From the NCBI GenBank assembly GCA_964439415.1, contig CAYTOJ010000024.1:1-20304 (forward strand): a stretch of 20,304 nt of DNA, given 5' to 3'. The notes beneath the pieces are model-generated. The model did not search any database. It was not told the origin of the DNA and was given only the letters and a program-made list of their open reading frames with translations. Each line of letters begins with the position of its first letter. Position 1 is the first letter of the stretch. This stretch comes from CAYTOJ01 sp964439415 (GTDB lineage: Bacteria; Pseudomonadota; Alphaproteobacteria; Rickettsiales; CAZAGG01). The position numbers and the translations under genes were made by a program. Shown here piece by piece: positions 6,813 through 14,245 of this stretch.

Positions 6813-8276
6813 ATGATGCTGGAGAAAATTATTTCAAATAAGGCTCTAATCCGTGATAAAGCTTTTATTAACGGCTCCTGGATTGGATCAAATAATCCAC
6901 CTGTCAATGTCACAAACCCTGCCGATGGCCTGAATTTCGCCACTGTTGCCAGCCTGGATGCGGCTGATGTTTTAAAGGCAATAGAAGCCGCCGACACAGC
7001 TTTCAAGCAATGGCGCAGAACCACCGCTAAGGAACGCGCCGCATATCTCTGGCGATGGTATGATTTAATCCTTGCAAATCAGGAAGATATTGCAAAAATA
7101 ATGACCGTGGAGCAGGGCAAGCCTTTAACTGAATCCAGGGCGGAAGTCGCATTCTCCGCCGCTTTTATTGAGTGGTACGCTGAAGAGGCGCGCCGGGCTT
7201 ATGGTGATATTATTCCAACCACCGCGAATGATCGCCGCATTATGGTACTGCGTGAGCCTATAGGTGTGGTGGGTGCTATTACGCCGTGGAATTTCCCATG
7301 TTCAATGATTACCCGCAAAGTGGCTCCTGCTCTGGCTGCTGGCTGTACCGTGGTGCTGAAACCATCTGAGGAGACCCCGCTCACCGCCCTGGCCTTGGCT
7401 TATCTGGCTGAACAAGCAGGTGTTCCGGCGGGGGTATTTAATGTTGTCACGGGCAAAGCGTCCGTAATTGGCGCTGTGATGATGGAAAGCGATGTTGTGC
7501 GCAAAATATCTTTCACCGGATCAACTGAGGTGGGTAAACAACTTTATGCGCAAAGCGCCATGACTGTAAAAAAATTGTCTTTAGAATTAGGTGGGAATGC
7601 GCCTTTCATAGTGTTTAGTGATGCTGATATAAAACGCGCCGCAAAAGCTGCCGCAGTTTCGCGTTTCCGCAATTCCGGGCAGACCTGCGTCTGCGCTAAC
7701 CGTATTCTGGTGCAAGCAAACGTGCATGATAAATTTATAGAAGCCTTAACGGTGGAAATAGCTGCTTTTAAAACCGGGAACGGCCTTGAAAGTGGTATAA
7801 ATCAAGGCCCCCTGATTAACCAGCTTGCCGTTACTAAAGTAGAAAATCTGGTAGAAAGGGCTGTGAAATCAGGGGCAGATTTAATCAGCGGGGGACATAA
7901 AATAAGCGGCAGCGGCAGCTTTTATCAGCCAACCATTATCAGCAATGTAACGCCTGAGATGGATATAGCAACGCACGAGATTTTTGGCCCCGTTGCCGCA
8001 GTAATATCTTTTTCTGATGAACATGAAGCACTGGAGATGGCTAACAACACGCCCTACGGTCTGGCGGCGTACTTCTTCACCGAGGACTACCGCCGCATTA
8101 CAAGGGTTTCCGAGAGGTTGCAATATGGCATGGTAGGGGTGAACGAGGGGTTGATCTCAACCGAGGTCGCGCCATTTGGCGGGTATAAGGAATCCGGCAT
8201 CGGGCGCGAGTGTGGCCGCGAAGGCCTGCTTGGCTTCATGGAAACCAAGTATGTCTGCCTGGGGGGATTATCTTAG
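6813..8276 (+). CDS. gabD: NAD(P)-dependent succinate-semialdehyde dehydrogenase (GabD family)
   Basis: A 487-aa aldehyde dehydrogenase oxidising succinate semialdehyde to succinate, the last step of GABA breakdown, in the cytosol. Family marks: ITPWNFP near the cofactor site, KPSEETP, FTGSTEVGK (nucleotide-binding), catalytic Glu in LELGGNAP, catalytic Cys in FRNSGQTCVCANR, and the C-terminal PFGGYKESGIGRE. The FRN.GQTCVCANR form is typical of GabD rather than betaine- or other aldehyde dehydrogenases. Two tandem ATGs exist (6813, 6816). The first is kept because the GGGGGG-A-NN-ATG layout is the same as in etfB. A related semialdehyde (for example glutarate semialdehyde) cannot be excluded. 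No GABA transaminase is nearby. It is transcribed away from the sigma-54 regulator, which might control it, but no site shows this. Confidence 0.9.
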   Translation: MMLEKIISNKALIRDKAFINGSWIGSNNPPVNVTNPADGLNFATVASLDAADVLKAIEAADTAFKQWRRTTAKERAAYLWRWYDLILANQEDIAKIMTVEQGKPLTESRAEVAFSAAFIEWYAEEARRAYGDIIPTTANDRRIMVLREPIGVVGAITPWNFPCSMITRKVAPALAAGCTVVLKPSEETPLTALALAYLAEQAGVPAGVFNVVTGKASVIGAVMMESDVVRKISFTGSTEVGKQLYAQSAMTVKKLSLELGGNAPFIVFSDADIKRAAKAAAVSRFRNSGQTCVCANRILVQANVHDKFIEALTVEIAAFKTGNGLESGINQGPLINQLAVTKVENLVERAVKSGADLISGGHKISGSGSFYQPTIISNVTPEMDIATHEIFGPVAAVISFSDEHEALEMANNTPYGLAAYFFTEDYRRITRVSERLQYGMVGVNEGLISTEVAPFGGYKESGIGRECGREGLLGFMETKYVCLGGLS

Positions 8277-8319
8277 AGGCTGAGTGCATACCCGATAACC
8301 CATTGCTAATTATAGATAT

Positions 8320-8351
8320 ATAGCAGTCCTTGAGGTTATCTGCTGTTTTTG
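8320..8351 (+). terminator. Possible intrinsic terminator after gabD
   Basis: Stem of about 7 bp (8320-8326 with 8340-8346, core AGCAG/CTGCT, one G-T pair) followed by GTTTTTG. The 13-nt loop is long, so strength is uncertain. Two other pairings compete with it: TGCTA/TAGCA (8304-8308 with 8321-8325) and the outer GATAACC/GGTTATC (8294-8300 with 8334-8340). Confidence 0.4.
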
Positions 8352-8358
8352 TTATTAT
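8330..8358 (+). promoter_or_regulatory. Sigma-70-type promoter for the 8389 gene and recO
   Basis: TTGAGG (8330-8335) and TATTAT (8353-8358) are separated by exactly 17 bp, 4/6 and 5/6 matches to the -35 and -10 consensus. Transcription would start near 8365, giving a leader of about 24 nt with AGGA at 8377-8380 before the ATG at 8389. It overlaps the possible gabD terminator. Confidence 0.5.
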
Positions 8359-8388
8359 GTAACCATTAGATATATTAGGACATTAGAA

Positions 8389-8733
8389 ATGCTGAAAATT
8401 TTTGCCGTACTTTTAATCATTGCCTCTGTTATTACCACGCCGTTTGCCATAAGTGCCGCTGAGGAGGCTTATACGCCGCTGATGATAATCCGCTTCAACA
8501 AAAATCCCACCATGCCATATGAGAATCAGCTGTACAATGCTGTGTCAGCGGCGCTTAAAGTAAAGCCCGGCGCTACTTTTGATGTTGAATCAAGGTCATC
8601 CATTAAAGGTGTGCATAAAGGCGGCGAGGTTGCGGATGCCCTAAGCCGTATCGGTGTGCCTGGCAACCGCATTGCCGTGCAGAATGTGCAGGGCGATATG
8701 GTTTATCCGGAAGTACGGATTTTTGTGAAGTGA
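8389..8733 (+). CDS. Small exported protein of unknown function
   Basis: A 114-aa protein with a clear signal peptide: MLK, a hydrophobic stretch to about residue 20, then AISAAEEA with a likely signal peptidase I cut near residue 23-24. There is no lipobox Cys. The mature part of about 90 residues has PLMIIRFNKNP, YNAVSAALKVKPGATFDVES and a C-terminal ALSRIGVPGNRIAVQ...PEVRIFVK. That tail has the rhythm of OmpA-like/periplasmic domains ('L...GVP..RI' followed by a closing beta strand), but the peptidoglycan-binding residues are not evident, so this is only a suggestion. AGGA at 8377-8380 supports the start. The recO ATG follows 4 bp after its stop, so the two are co-transcribed. A periplasmic location is likely; the role is unknown. 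Confidence 0.75.
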   Translation: MLKIFAVLLIIASVITTPFAISAAEEAYTPLMIIRFNKNPTMPYENQLYNAVSAALKVKPGATFDVESRSSIKGVHKGGEVADALSRIGVPGNRIAVQNVQGDMVYPEVRIFVK

Positions 8734-8737
8734 GTAG

Positions 8738-9460
8738 ATGAAAATCACTGATGAAGCATTGGTACTGGGGCTGAGTAAATTCTCCGAGTCCAGTGCTCTG
8801 GTTTCCGTTTTTTTCAAAAGTCATGGCATATTCAAGGGGCTTGCCAGGGGTGCATACTCGCAGAAATCCCGGGGGATTCTCATCAGTAGCAATCTGGTGA
8901 AAGCCACCTGGAGTGCGCGGATAGAAGATAATCTTGGAACAATAACCGCTGAGCCTATCCGCTCAATAGCCGCAGAGATTATGCATGATCCCTTAAGAAT
9001 CAAAGCTGCTTCCTCAGCTATAGCCTTGATTGATACCTTTCTGATGGATCGGGAAGCACATCCCCAGCTTTTTGATGATCTGCTGGAACTACTCACGCAC
9101 GCAGGCCATGAAACTGATTTTCTGGAAACTTATGTGCACTTTGAAATGAATCTGCTGGCCGACCTTGGTTTTGGCCTGGATCTGGCTACTTGCGCGGTAA
9201 CCGGCGTGGATGATAACCTTAAATACATATCCCCCAAAACAGGCCGGGCGGTATCAGGCCAGGCCGGGGAGCCATACGCCGCGAAACTGTTCGCTCTGCC
9301 AGCATTCATGCGCAGCCATGGGGCGGCGGAAACAAAAGAGGATATTACAACAGCACTGGAGATAACCGGGTTTTTCCTATCCCGCGCCATGCTTGGCATG
9401 AACGATAAAGTTTACTTACCTGAATCAAGGAATATGCTGTATAATAGACTTCTTTCGTAA
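8738..9460 (+). CDS. recO: DNA repair protein RecO, 3' end rewritten by a repeat
   Basis: A 240-aa RecO: an N-terminal OB fold (KITDEALVLGLSKFSESSALVSVFFKSHG..KGLARGA), then a helical part with the alphaproteobacterial segment NLLADLGFGLDLATCAVTG and YISPKTGRAVS. RecO helps RecR load RecA on SSB-coated single-stranded DNA in the RecF pathway. The zinc-finger cysteines found in some RecOs are not evident. The last codons and the TAA stop (9458-9460) lie within palindromic repeat copy B, which begins at 9445. Removing the repeat and one TA would let the frame run on to ...MLYNNYLSNHTVTH and a TGA at 9620-9622, just before nadA. So about 10 native C-terminal residues were replaced by about 4. 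The change is at the extreme C-terminus and probably tolerated. Confidence 0.93.
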   Translation: MKITDEALVLGLSKFSESSALVSVFFKSHGIFKGLARGAYSQKSRGILISSNLVKATWSARIEDNLGTITAEPIRSIAAEIMHDPLRIKAASSAIALIDTFLMDREAHPQLFDDLLELLTHAGHETDFLETYVHFEMNLLADLGFGLDLATCAVTGVDDNLKYISPKTGRAVSGQAGEPYAAKLFALPAFMRSHGAAETKEDITTALEITGFFLSRAMLGMNDKVYLPESRNMLYNRLLS

Positions 9461-9590
9461 CTCTACTGCGATGGCAAACTTGCTTGTTGCTGTGCTTCTC
9501 AAATCCGCATGTACTAGAAAGTACACTTGCGTTTCTGCGATGCTCGCTTCGCGCATTTTGCTCACCGCAGCGAGTTTCGAAAGAAGTCTA
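9445..9590 (+). repeat. 144-bp palindromic repeat, copy B (MITE-like)
   Basis: Second copy of the element at 569-714, in the same orientation, with core 9446-9589 (144 bp) and flanking TA on both sides. The ends AGACTTCTTTCGTAACTC and GAGTTTCGAAAGAAGTCT pair with one mismatch. At the fifth base from each end copy A has C/G and copy B has T/A, so pairing is kept by a change on both arms. It occupies the end of recO and most of the gap to nadA, and would form a hairpin between the two reading frames in their shared transcript. Confidence 0.85.
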
Positions 9591-9630
9591 ACTACTTGAG
9601 TAATCATACAGTAACGCACTGAAAAAAATT

Positions 9631-10614
9631 ATGGAAGCCACCGCCACAAATCTATCCATCCCCCGTGGAGTCGCGCTTGAGGATGAGATTCTAAGACTGA
9701 AAAAAGAGATGAACGCCGTTATCTTGGCGCATTATTATCAGGATGGGGACATTCAGGATTTGGCCGATTTTGTTGGTGATTCGCTGGATTTATCACGGAG
9801 TGCCGCCGCCTGCGAAGCCGATGTTATAGTATTCTGCGGGGTGCGCTTTATGGCGGAGACGGCAAAGATACTCAGCCCGCATAAAACCGTCCTACTGCCG
9901 GACATGAAAGCGGGTTGCTCTTTGGAAGATTCCTGCCCCCCAATGGGGTTTAAAAAAATGCGGGAGGCTCACCCGAATCATGTATCCCTTACCTACATAA
10001 ACTGCTCGGCTGAGGTAAAAGCACTTTCCGATATTATCGTAACATCCACCAACGCCGAAGTTATCTTAAGCCAGATACCCGTTCACACACCCGTGCTGTT
10101 TGCGCCGGATAAACACCTGGGAGGCTATCTGATGCGCAAAACCGGGCGGGATATGCTGCTCTGGAACGGCTCCTGCATTGTGCATGAGAGATTTTCCGAA
10201 CAGGAATTGATAAAACTAAAAGCTCTGCATGTGGACGCCCATATTATCGCGCACCCGGAATGCCCGGTGGATATTCTGAAGTATGCACATCATATAGGCT
10301 CCACTTCATCCCTTTTGAAATTTACGGAAAATCATCCCGGCTCGAAATTCATAGTGCTGACTGAACCGGGAATTATCCACCAGATGCGAATCCGTTCACC
10401 AAAAAGTGTTTTTTATGATGTGCCGGGCATTATGGATGCAGCCTGCGCCTGCAACAACTGCCCGTATATGAAGCTGAACACTATGGAGAAAATATATTTA
10501 TGCATGAAAAATAAGCTACCAGAGGTTGACCTTCCTGCATCACTAATTGAAAAAGCAGTGCTCCCTTTAAGAAGAATGCTGGAAATGTCAGCGGGAATTC
10601 CGGTAAAGTCATAG
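9631..10614 (+). CDS. nadA: Quinolinate synthase NadA
   Basis: A 327-aa [4Fe-4S] enzyme that condenses iminoaspartate (from NadB) with dihydroxyacetone phosphate to quinolinate for NAD synthesis. The opening LKKEMNAVILAHYYQDGDIQDLADFVGDSL is characteristic. Likely cluster ligands are C96 (DMKAGCSLEDSCP), C182 (WNGSCIVHE) and one of C272/C274/C277 in CACNNCPYMKLNT; the spacing fits the family. nadB and nadC are not in the window. The Shine-Dalgarno before ATG 9631 is weak (A-rich). It belongs to a rightward string with recO before it (170 bp away because of the repeat) and the KdpD-like gene 4 bp after it. Confidence 0.96.
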   Translation: MEATATNLSIPRGVALEDEILRLKKEMNAVILAHYYQDGDIQDLADFVGDSLDLSRSAAACEADVIVFCGVRFMAETAKILSPHKTVLLPDMKAGCSLEDSCPPMGFKKMREAHPNHVSLTYINCSAEVKALSDIIVTSTNAEVILSQIPVHTPVLFAPDKHLGGYLMRKTGRDMLLWNGSCIVHERFSEQELIKLKALHVDAHIIAHPECPVDILKYAHHIGSTSSLLKFTENHPGSKFIVLTEPGIIHQMRIRSPKSVFYDVPGIMDAACACNNCPYMKLNTMEKIYLCMKNKLPEVDLPASLIEKAVLPLRRMLEMSAGIPVKS

Positions 10615-10618
10615 TGAT

Positions 10619-13366
10619 ATGGCATATAAAAACGATAGACCTGATCCGGATGAACTACTTAAAGCAATAACCGCTGAGGAGGAAAAATCCAGACGCGGCA
10701 AGCTGAGGATATTCTTCGGCGGCTCTGCGGGAGTCGGCAAGACCTACGCCATGCTAAACGCCGCACACCAGCTTAAGAAAGAGGGTGTGGATGTAATGGT
10801 CGGTCTGGTGGAGACGCATGGAAGACCGGAGACTAAAAACCTGGTGGAGAACCTGCCAATCATAGAATGCCGGGAGATCAACCACCGTGGCATTTTATTA
10901 AAAGAATTCGATATAGACACCGCGCTCAAGCGCAAACCAGCAATTATTCTGCTGGATGAACTGGCGCACAGCAATGTTCCCGGCTCCCGCCACCCTAAGC
11001 GCTGGATGGACGTGGAAGAACTGCTGGATGCCGGAATCAGCGTTTACACCACCTTGAACGTGCAGCATCTGGAGAGCGTCAACGATATTGTGGCAGGCAT
11101 CACCGGCGTATGGGTGAAGGAAACTGTGCCTGACCCTATTTTCGACAAAGCCGATGACATAACCCTTATTGATATTCCCTCCGACGAACTTCTCAAGCGC
11201 CTTAGCGAAGGCAAGGTTTACATCGCGGAACAGGCCAAGGATAGAGCCGCGCAGAACTTCTTCAAGAAAAGTAATCTCATCGCCCTGCGTGAACTGGCAC
11301 TCAGGCGCACCGCCGAACGGGTGGATGAACAGATGGCGGCCTATAATACCCAGACAGGCGTGAAAGGTGCAGGCGTAGCCCCGGCTGAGAAAATCATGGT
11401 ATGCATAGGCCCTGACCCGCTTTCAGTAAAACTGGTGAGAACGGCCAAACGCCTGGCCACGGGAATAAAATCACCTTGGATGGTGGTATATGTGGAAAAC
11501 CAGCGCCACTATAAACTTAACAAAAAATCGCAGGCATCAATAGAGCGCATAATGCGTCTGGCCACCAGCATGGGCGCAAACACTGATATTATTCAGGGGC
11601 AGAACGCCAGGGAAGAGCTGATTAATTATGCCCGCAAAAATAATTATACTAAAATAGTAGTCGGCAAGGCCAGCCGTTCAAGATTCAAGGACTTTATAAA
11701 AGGCTCGCTGGCTGATGAACTTATACGGCGTAGCGGCAACATAGACGTTTATGTCGTTACAGGCGACCCTGCCCCTAAAGGGGAACTGCTGGAGAAAACC
11801 GGCCTTAAAAACGCCGATGGTTTCAGCGATTATCTGATTGCCGGGCTAACCCCAACCCTTTGCGTACTGACCGGTGAGTTGCTTAAAGCTACACTCAACC
11901 AGGTAAACTTGGCGATGATTTTCGTATTCGGCATAGTCCTGGCCTCAACCCGGATAGGGAGATATCCGGCTATGCTTTGCGCATCCCTTTGCGCTTTGTC
12001 ATTCAACTTCTTTTTCGTTGAGCCGCTTTACAGATTCGGCCCGGAGGATGCGGAATTTCTGGTGACTCTCTGCGCCCTCACCCTCACCGCCATTATCATT
12101 TGCAGCAAAACCAATCTGCTCAGCCTGCAATTGAAATTCTCGCGGGAGCGGGAACGCAATACCGGTTTTCTCTTCGCCCTCACCCGTGAACTTGCCGCCA
12201 CCCGTGGCCACAAAAACATGGCTGAAGTCGCTGCGCGGCACATCGGCGCGGCTTTTGATGGTGCTGCGGTAATCTGGCTTGCGGAGGAAAACGGAAACCT
12301 GAGAATTCTGAATGAAAGTTTCAAGATCATCCTGGATGCGAAGGATGAAGGCGCGGCTAAATGGTGTTTCGAGCACCGCCAGCCCGCAGGAAAAGGCAGC
12401 AATACCCTGCCCAGCGCAAAAGGGGTATACCTGCCACTGACAGGCAGCGATGGAGCGGTTGGAGTAATGGGGGTTATTCCACACCAGGAGGACAGAGAAT
12501 ACGGCGCAGGGCAGATGGAATTAATGGAAGGTTTCGCCAACCTGCTGGCGGCATCTTTCGAGCGGGCATATACGGCGGATAGCGCCGAGAAATCCCGCAT
12601 CGCCACCGAGACTGAGCGCCTGCGCAACCGCCTGCTCAGTTCAGTTTCCGATGATCTCAAAACCCCGGTCGCCAGCATCCGCGCCGCCATTGGCAAACTG
12701 TTTGAAGGCATTGAGAAATTGCAGGTTGGTGTGGAGATAAAAATATTTCTAAAAATACTCTCCGATGAAGCTTCGCGCTTGTCACGCATAGTTGCCAGCA
12801 TCCAGGATATGTCCAGCTTCGGCAGCGATAAGCTGAAATTGAACTTAAGTGCCTTCTTTATGGAGGAAGTGATCGGCTCAGCACTGGTACGCTGCGAGAA
12901 ACGGCTGCTGGATTACGAGATCATCACGCAGATTGAGGAAGGCCTGCCGCTGGTGAATATAGACGGGCTGCTGATTGAACAGGTTATAATCGGCTTTCTG
13001 GAAAACGCCGCCCACCGCAGCAGAAAAAACTCAAGCATAACTGTTTCAGCCAAACAGAACGGCGATGAAGTGGTCTTCGGCGTGACTGATACTGGCAAGA
13101 AAGTTGAAGTAATGGAAGTTGAGGCGGCTTTAAGCGGTAAATCCACCACTGATGTTGCCGTATCAAGCGAGTATGCATTTCTCGCCGTCAGCAAGGGCAT
13201 TATCGAGGCGCACGGCGGGCGGGCATGGATTGAGAACTTGTATGATAATAAAGGCTCGCGCTTCTGCTTCGCTATAAAAGCCAAACCTGTTGAGAACAGG
13301 CAAATGCCACCATTAGCGGAAGCAGATATGAGCGTTAGTAATGTAGCGAATATGGGGGGATTATGA
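10619..13366 (+). CDS. KdpD-like K+ sensor with degenerate kinase domain
   Basis: A 915-aa protein with KdpD architecture. The N-terminal KdpD domain has Walker A GGSAGVGKT (34-42), VETHGRPET, LLDELAHSNVPGSRHPKRW and TTLNVQHLESVND. A UspA-like domain (about 257-375), four membrane segments (about 405-500, including FNFFFVEPLYRF) and a GAF-like region (about 515-650) follow. The dimerisation helix then reads SSVSDDLKTPVASI: canonical S-H-D-L-(R/K)-T-P has His, here D678 (GAT at 12650-12652). In the ATP domain the N box (FLENAAHRS) remains and G1 is partial (VTDTGKKVE), but the GxGxGL box is replaced by EYAFLAVSKG. I infer a pseudokinase that may still sense K+, turgor or a nucleotide ligand. 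No kdpE or kdpFABC is in the window. Its stop overlaps the etfB start by 4 bp. Confidence 0.9.
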   Translation: MAYKNDRPDPDELLKAITAEEEKSRRGKLRIFFGGSAGVGKTYAMLNAAHQLKKEGVDVMVGLVETHGRPETKNLVENLPIIECREINHRGILLKEFDIDTALKRKPAIILLDELAHSNVPGSRHPKRWMDVEELLDAGISVYTTLNVQHLESVNDIVAGITGVWVKETVPDPIFDKADDITLIDIPSDELLKRLSEGKVYIAEQAKDRAAQNFFKKSNLIALRELALRRTAERVDEQMAAYNTQTGVKGAGVAPAEKIMVCIGPDPLSVKLVRTAKRLATGIKSPWMVVYVENQRHYKLNKKSQASIERIMRLATSMGANTDIIQGQNAREELINYARKNNYTKIVVGKASRSRFKDFIKGSLADELIRRSGNIDVYVVTGDPAPKGELLEKTGLKNADGFSDYLIAGLTPTLCVLTGELLKATLNQVNLAMIFVFGIVLASTRIGRYPAMLCASLCALSFNFFFVEPLYRFGPEDAEFLVTLCALTLTAIIICSKTNLLSLQLKFSRERERNTGFLFALTRELAATRGHKNMAEVAARHIGAAFDGAAVIWLAEENGNLRILNESFKIILDAKDEGAAKWCFEHRQPAGKGSNTLPSAKGVYLPLTGSDGAVGVMGVIPHQEDREYGAGQMELMEGFANLLAASFERAYTADSAEKSRIATETERLRNRLLSSVSDDLKTPVASIRAAIGKLFEGIEKLQVGVEIKIFLKILSDEASRLSRIVASIQDMSSFGSDKLKLNLSAFFMEEVIGSALVRCEKRLLDYEIITQIEEGLPLVNIDGLLIEQVIIGFLENAAHRSRKNSSITVSAKQNGDEVVFGVTDTGKKVEVMEVEAALSGKSTTDVAVSSEYAFLAVSKGIIEAHGGRAWIENLYDNKGSRFCFAIKAKPVENRQMPPLAEADMSVSNVANMGGL

Positions 13367-14115
13367 AAATACTGGTTCCGGTAAAGCGTGTGATTGACTA
13401 TAACTTCCGTGTCCGCGCAAAAAACGATGGGTCTGGCATTGAGTCTACAGGCGCTAAAATGTCCATCAACCCTTTTGATGAAATCGCGCTGGAGGAAGCT
13501 ATCCGGCTCAAGGAAAAAGGTCTGGCGCAGGAAATCATCGCTGTTACTGTCGGTGATAATCCGGCTGTTGAAACTCTGCGCAATGCCCTGGCAATGGGTG
13601 CTGATAAAGCCATTCATATAATCTCCAATCAGGAGATAGAGCCGCTTCTAGCCGCGAAGGCTTTGGCAGAAATCGCCAATCAGCAACAAAGCCAGCTTAT
13701 AATAATGGGCAAACAATCCATCGACGGGGATAACGGCCAGACCGGGCAGATGCTCGCCGCACTGCTAAACTGGGGGCAGGCAACATTCGCCTGTAACATT
13801 GAAATAGAAACACAGACGGCTATAGTCACCCGGGAAGTGGATGGCGGCCAGATGACATTAAAACTCCCCCTGCCCTGCGTCATCACAACAGATTTACGGC
13901 TGAACCAGCCGCGCTATATTACCCTACCGAACATAATGAAGGCTAAGGCCAAGCCTGTTACCAGTATTCCCATAACTGATCTGGTGCAGAATCCAGCACC
14001 GAAAACACAAATAATTAAATACGAATCCCCCCCCACCCGCGCAGCGGGAACCATGGTGGCTAATGTTGCTGAACTGATGGATAAGCTGGTGAATGAAGCC
14101 AAGGTGATAGATTGA
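13363..14115 (+). CDS. etfB: Electron transfer flavoprotein beta subunit
   Basis: A 250-aa EtfB with the typical opening MKILVPVKRVIDYN, the AMP-binding region (VTVGDN...LRNALAMGADKAIHI), and the beta-subunit signature/recognition loop VTREVDGGQMTL...DLRLNQPRYITLPNIMKAKAKP. With EtfA it forms the FAD heterodimer passing electrons from acyl-CoA and other dehydrogenases to ETF-quinone oxidoreductase. The ATG overlaps the kdpD stop (ATGA) and GGGGGG lies 3 bases before it. etfA, normally directly downstream, is absent here: the next gene is a K+/H+ antiporter. The sequence looks intact and conserved, so etfA is expected elsewhere. A C8 run (14027-14034) lies in the coding sequence without breaking the frame. 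Confidence 0.95.
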   Translation: MKILVPVKRVIDYNFRVRAKNDGSGIESTGAKMSINPFDEIALEEAIRLKEKGLAQEIIAVTVGDNPAVETLRNALAMGADKAIHIISNQEIEPLLAAKALAEIANQQQSQLIIMGKQSIDGDNGQTGQMLAALLNWGQATFACNIEIETQTAIVTREVDGGQMTLKLPLPCVITTDLRLNQPRYITLPNIMKAKAKPVTSIPITDLVQNPAPKTQIIKYESPPTRAAGTMVANVAELMDKLVNEAKVID

Positions 14116-14151
14116 TATAACATATCAACTAATACTTCTGCTGCTTTTTTC
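14112..14151 (+). terminator. Weak hairpin plus T6 after etfB
   Basis: A perfect 7-bp stem TTGATAT/ATATCAA (14112-14118, 14122-14128; loop AAC) spans the etfB stop, and TTTTTT follows at about 14146-14151. The stem is A/T-rich and the T tract is 17 bases away, so this is at best a leaky terminator. Confidence 0.25.
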
Positions 14152-14182
14152 TAAACAACAGCCGGAAAATCCTGAGAGTTTT

Positions 14183-14191
14183 TGGTATAAT
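14183..14191 (+). promoter_or_regulatory. Extended -10 promoter for the kef-cinA-gshB string
   Basis: TGGTATAAT is a perfect extended -10 (TGn plus TATAAT at 14186-14191). No good -35 is seen 17 bp upstream, which extended -10 promoters do not need. Transcription would start near 14198, about 48 nt before the antiporter ATG. The rest of the 130-bp gap (14116-14245) is A/T-rich with no other recognisable site. Confidence 0.5.
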
Positions 14192-14245
14192 ATTATGCTT
14201 CATTTTGTTAGTATGTAGGTTTAGCCGCCATATATTTAATCAAAG

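Noticed and set aside
12028..12801. Long antisense open frame (257 codons) opposite the KdpD-like gene
   Set aside because: The sense strand encodes a clear KdpD protein over the same bases; the antisense product is Ser/Arg-rich low-complexity sequence with no recognisable motif.
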